Shown here in pieces: positions 61,901-64,000 of a stretch of 64,000 nt of DNA; within the stretch, counting starts at the first letter, position 1, and the number at the start of each line of letters is the position of its first letter. A program made the position numbers and the translations under genes. The stretch is from Thalassobellus sediminis (GTDB lineage Bacteria; Bacteroidota; Bacteroidia; Flavobacteriales; Flavobacteriaceae), in NCBI RefSeq assembly GCF_044386045.1, contig NZ_JBISCD010000035.1, forward strand, positions 1-64,000. The letters run 5' to 3'. Below the pieces are notes generated by a model. The model was not told the DNA's origin and made no database searches. It was given only the letters and a program-made list of their open reading frames with translations.

Positions 61901-63808
61901 ATGAGTAATTATCACATTAAACATTTAGAAGAATATTATCAAGTTTATAGAAAATCAGTTAGAGACCCAGAGAGTTTTTGGGAAGAAGTAGCTGAAGAAC
62001 ATTTTTTGTGGCGTAAAAAATGGGATAATGTTTTAAGTTGGGATTTTAGTAAGCCCGAAGTTAAATGGTTTGAGGGTGCTCAACTTAATATAACTGAAAA
62101 CTGTATTGATAGACATTTAGCAACTCGTGCAGATAAAACGGCTATCCTGTTTGAACCAAATGACCCCAAAGATCCTGCCGAACATATTACTTATAGGCAA
62201 TTACACGAGCGTGTTAATCAGTTTGCTAATGTTTTAAAAGATCAGGGTATCAAAAAAGGAGATCGTGTTTGTATTTATTTACCAATGATTCCTGAATTAG
62301 CTATTTCTGTTTTGGCTTGCGCTAGAATTGGAGCTATACATTCAGTTGTTTTTGCTGGTTTTTCAGCAACAGCTTTATCAACTAGAATTAATGATTCTGA
62401 TTGCAAAATGGTTATTACAAGTGATGGTTCATATCGTGGAGCGAAAACAATTGATTTAAAAGGTATTGTAGATGAAGCGTTAGAAAGTTGTAATGGAGTA
62501 GAATCTGTTTTAGTAGCAAAAAGAATTAATACAGAAGTAAATATGAAAACAGGTCGTGACCAATGGTTGCAACCTCTTTTAAATAAAGCGTCTATAATTT
62601 GTGAAGCAGAAACAATGGATGCTGAAGATCCATTATTTATTTTATATACCTCAGGATCTACTGGGAAACCAAAAGGAATGGTTCATACCACAGGAGGTTA
62701 TATGGTTTATACAGCATATACCTTCAAAAATGTGTTTCAATATAGAGAAAATGATGTGTATTGGTGTACTGCAGATATTGGTTGGATTACAGGTCATAGT
62801 TATATTGTTTACGGTCCTTTGGCAAACGGAGCTACAACCGTAATGTTTGAAGGTGTGCCAAGTTATCCCGATTTCGGACGTTTTTGGGAAGTTGTAGAAA
62901 AACATAAAGTAAATCAGTTTTACACTGCACCAACCGCTATTAGAGCCTTAGCTAAGCAAGGATTGGAGTTGGTTGATAAATATGATTTATCATCTCTTAA
63001 AGTTTTAGGATCAGTTGGTGAACCTATTAATGAAGAAGCATGGCATTGGTATAATGATAATATTGGAAAAAATAAAAGCCCTATTGTAGATACTTGGTGG
63101 CAAACCGAAACAGGAGGTATAATGATTAGTCCAATTCCGTTTGTAACACCTACAAAACCCACTTACGCGACTTTGCCTTTTATAGGTGTTCAGCCAGCAT
63201 TAATGGATGAAAACGGTAAAGAATTAAAAGGGAATCAAGTAGATGGGCGTTTATGTATTAAGTTCCCTTGGCCAAGTATGGCACGTACAATTTGGGGGAA
63301 TCATCAACGCTATAAGGATACTTATTTTTCAGCTTATGAAAATAAATATTTTACAGGTGACGGTGCATTACGCGATGAGGTAGGATATTACAGAATAACA
63401 GGTCGTGTAGATGATGTTATTATTGTTTCAGGACATAATTTAGGTACTGCACCAATTGAAGATGCTATTAACGAGCATCCAGCAGTTGCAGAGTCTGCTA
63501 TTGTAGGATTCCCACATGATATAAAAGGAAACGCATTATACGGATACGTTATATTAAAAGACTTTGGAGAAACTAGAGACCATAATAATGTTCGCAAAGA
63601 AATTAATCAAATTATTACAGAGCATATAGGACCCATTGCTAAATTAGATAAAATTCAGTTTACAAGTGGCTTACCAAAAACACGTTCTGGAAAAATTATG
63701 CGTCGTATTTTACGAAAAATAGCTTGTAAAGACACCAGTAATTTAGGAGATACGAGTACATTATTGAATCCAGAAGTAGTTCAAGACATTATAGATAATG
63801 TAAAATAA
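61901..63808 (+). CDS. acs: Acetyl-CoA synthetase (acetate-CoA ligase, AMP-forming)
   Basis: A 635-residue ANL-family enzyme activating acetate. Ordered motifs: LYTSGSTGKPKGMVHTTGGY (about 249-268, P-loop), DTWWQTETGG (about 397-406), and the C-terminal PKTRSGKIMRR (about 596-606) whose Lys is the usual acetylation site. The N-terminus (SNYHIKHLEEYYQVYRKSVR, PESFWEEVAEE) is as in typical Acs. It starts 29 bases after the symporter, forming an acetate uptake and activation operon. Confidence 0.96.
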   Translation: MSNYHIKHLEEYYQVYRKSVRDPESFWEEVAEEHFLWRKKWDNVLSWDFSKPEVKWFEGAQLNITENCIDRHLATRADKTAILFEPNDPKDPAEHITYRQLHERVNQFANVLKDQGIKKGDRVCIYLPMIPELAISVLACARIGAIHSVVFAGFSATALSTRINDSDCKMVITSDGSYRGAKTIDLKGIVDEALESCNGVESVLVAKRINTEVNMKTGRDQWLQPLLNKASIICEAETMDAEDPLFILYTSGSTGKPKGMVHTTGGYMVYTAYTFKNVFQYRENDVYWCTADIGWITGHSYIVYGPLANGATTVMFEGVPSYPDFGRFWEVVEKHKVNQFYTAPTAIRALAKQGLELVDKYDLSSLKVLGSVGEPINEEAWHWYNDNIGKNKSPIVDTWWQTETGGIMISPIPFVTPTKPTYATLPFIGVQPALMDENGKELKGNQVDGRLCIKFPWPSMARTIWGNHQRYKDTYFSAYENKYFTGDGALRDEVGYYRITGRVDDVIIVSGHNLGTAPIEDAINEHPAVAESAIVGFPHDIKGNALYGYVILKDFGETRDHNNVRKEINQIITEHIGPIAKLDKIQFTSGLPKTRSGKIMRRILRKIACKDTSNLGDTSTLLNPEVVQDIIDNVK

Positions 63809-63830
63809 GTTATTAAATCCATTAAATGTT

Positions 63831-63868
63831 AAACCGTATTGCCATAAATTATTGGTAATACGGTTTTT
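63831..63868 (+). terminator. Terminator of the acetate operon
   Basis: Stem AAACCGTATTGCC/GGTAATACGGTTT (one mismatch), 10-base loop, ending in a T run. It lies 22 bases after the acs stop. Confidence 0.82.
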
Positions 63869-63904
63869 CTTTAATTAAAAATTATATAAATAAAAAAATG
63901 TTCT

Positions 63905-64000
63905 ATGAATCATACTTTTAAAGCTCATGTAAATTGGAAAGCATCAAAAGATGAAACAACTATAGATTCAAAATCATATAATAGAGCTCATATTGTTAAA
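63905..64000 (+). CDS. OsmC-family protein (5' part only)
   Basis: The first 32 residues (MNHTFKAHVNWKASKDETTI and so on) run off the window end. The start HTFKAHVNW and the later KSYNRAHIVK fit the first strands of OsmC/Ohr-type proteins, which reduce organic hydroperoxides. The call rests on a short piece only. Confidence 0.6.
   Translation, partial: MNHTFKAHVNWKASKDETTIDSKSYNRAHIVK

Overview
The window is chromosomal DNA of a marine-type Flavobacteriaceae (Bacteroidota). The evidence is strong AT bias, TAnnTTTG-type -7 promoter boxes, gliding genes gldF and gldG, type IX secretion (T9SS) C-terminal sorting domains, a bacillithiol gene (bshB1), a fused CcsBA cytochrome c biogenesis protein and many flavobacterial protein families. 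There is no rRNA, CRISPR array, phage or recognisable insertion sequence; one tRNA (His) is present. Layout: 1-1170 is an accessory, cassette-like stretch with two copies of a roughly 140-bp structured repeat and one exported protein of unknown function. 1558-13023 is a nearly continuous minus-strand block that looks like a photo-oxidative stress regulon: TetR-like regulator, ABC1/AarF kinase, flavin reductase, an SDR with a DUF2867-like tail, an unknown protein, TIGR03643 protein, FolE, two small paralogues, an SDR, glutathione peroxidase, a 55-aa protein, TspO, an SRPBCC protein, a photolyase and a three-domain fasciclin lipoprotein. Three promoters in this block carry the same bipartite motif with identical 15-base spacing. 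13107-25644 holds an aquaporin, a DUF2911 protein, an Xre regulator with a membrane partner, a PIG-L deacetylase/symporter/oxidoreductase operon with a 36-aa membrane peptide, and a housekeeping run (CorA, MscS, Maf, a UbiA prenyltransferase, a KdsC-like phosphatase, a DUF2520 protein). 25705-36389 contains a truncated haemoglobin, CcsBA, DinB, MscL, a DM13 lipoprotein, a HAD phosphatase, RlmF (apparently with an ATT start), a DUF2490 protein, PckA and BshB1, followed by tRNA-His. 36638-50221 holds two tandem M28 peptidases, a DUF3108 protein, a universal stress protein, an AspT/YidE-type transporter, DnaN, the gldF-gldG region with an extra gene between them, a frameshifted monooxygenase, a SAM hydroxide adenosyltransferase and PhoH. 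purC (50446-51396) is followed by an accessory segment (about 51.4-58.5 kb) of secreted proteins: a decayed SGNH hydrolase, a clan GH-A-like glycosidase, a collagen-repeat protein and a small T9SS cargo. This segment contains two degenerate copies of the purC 3' end, at about 55.8 and 58.4 kb, which suggests serial insertion at the end of purC. 58499-64000 holds a membrane acyltransferase, an acetate uptake and activation module (DUF4212 subunit, sodium:solute symporter, Acs) and the start of an OsmC gene. All functional calls come from reading motifs and context; no database search was run.
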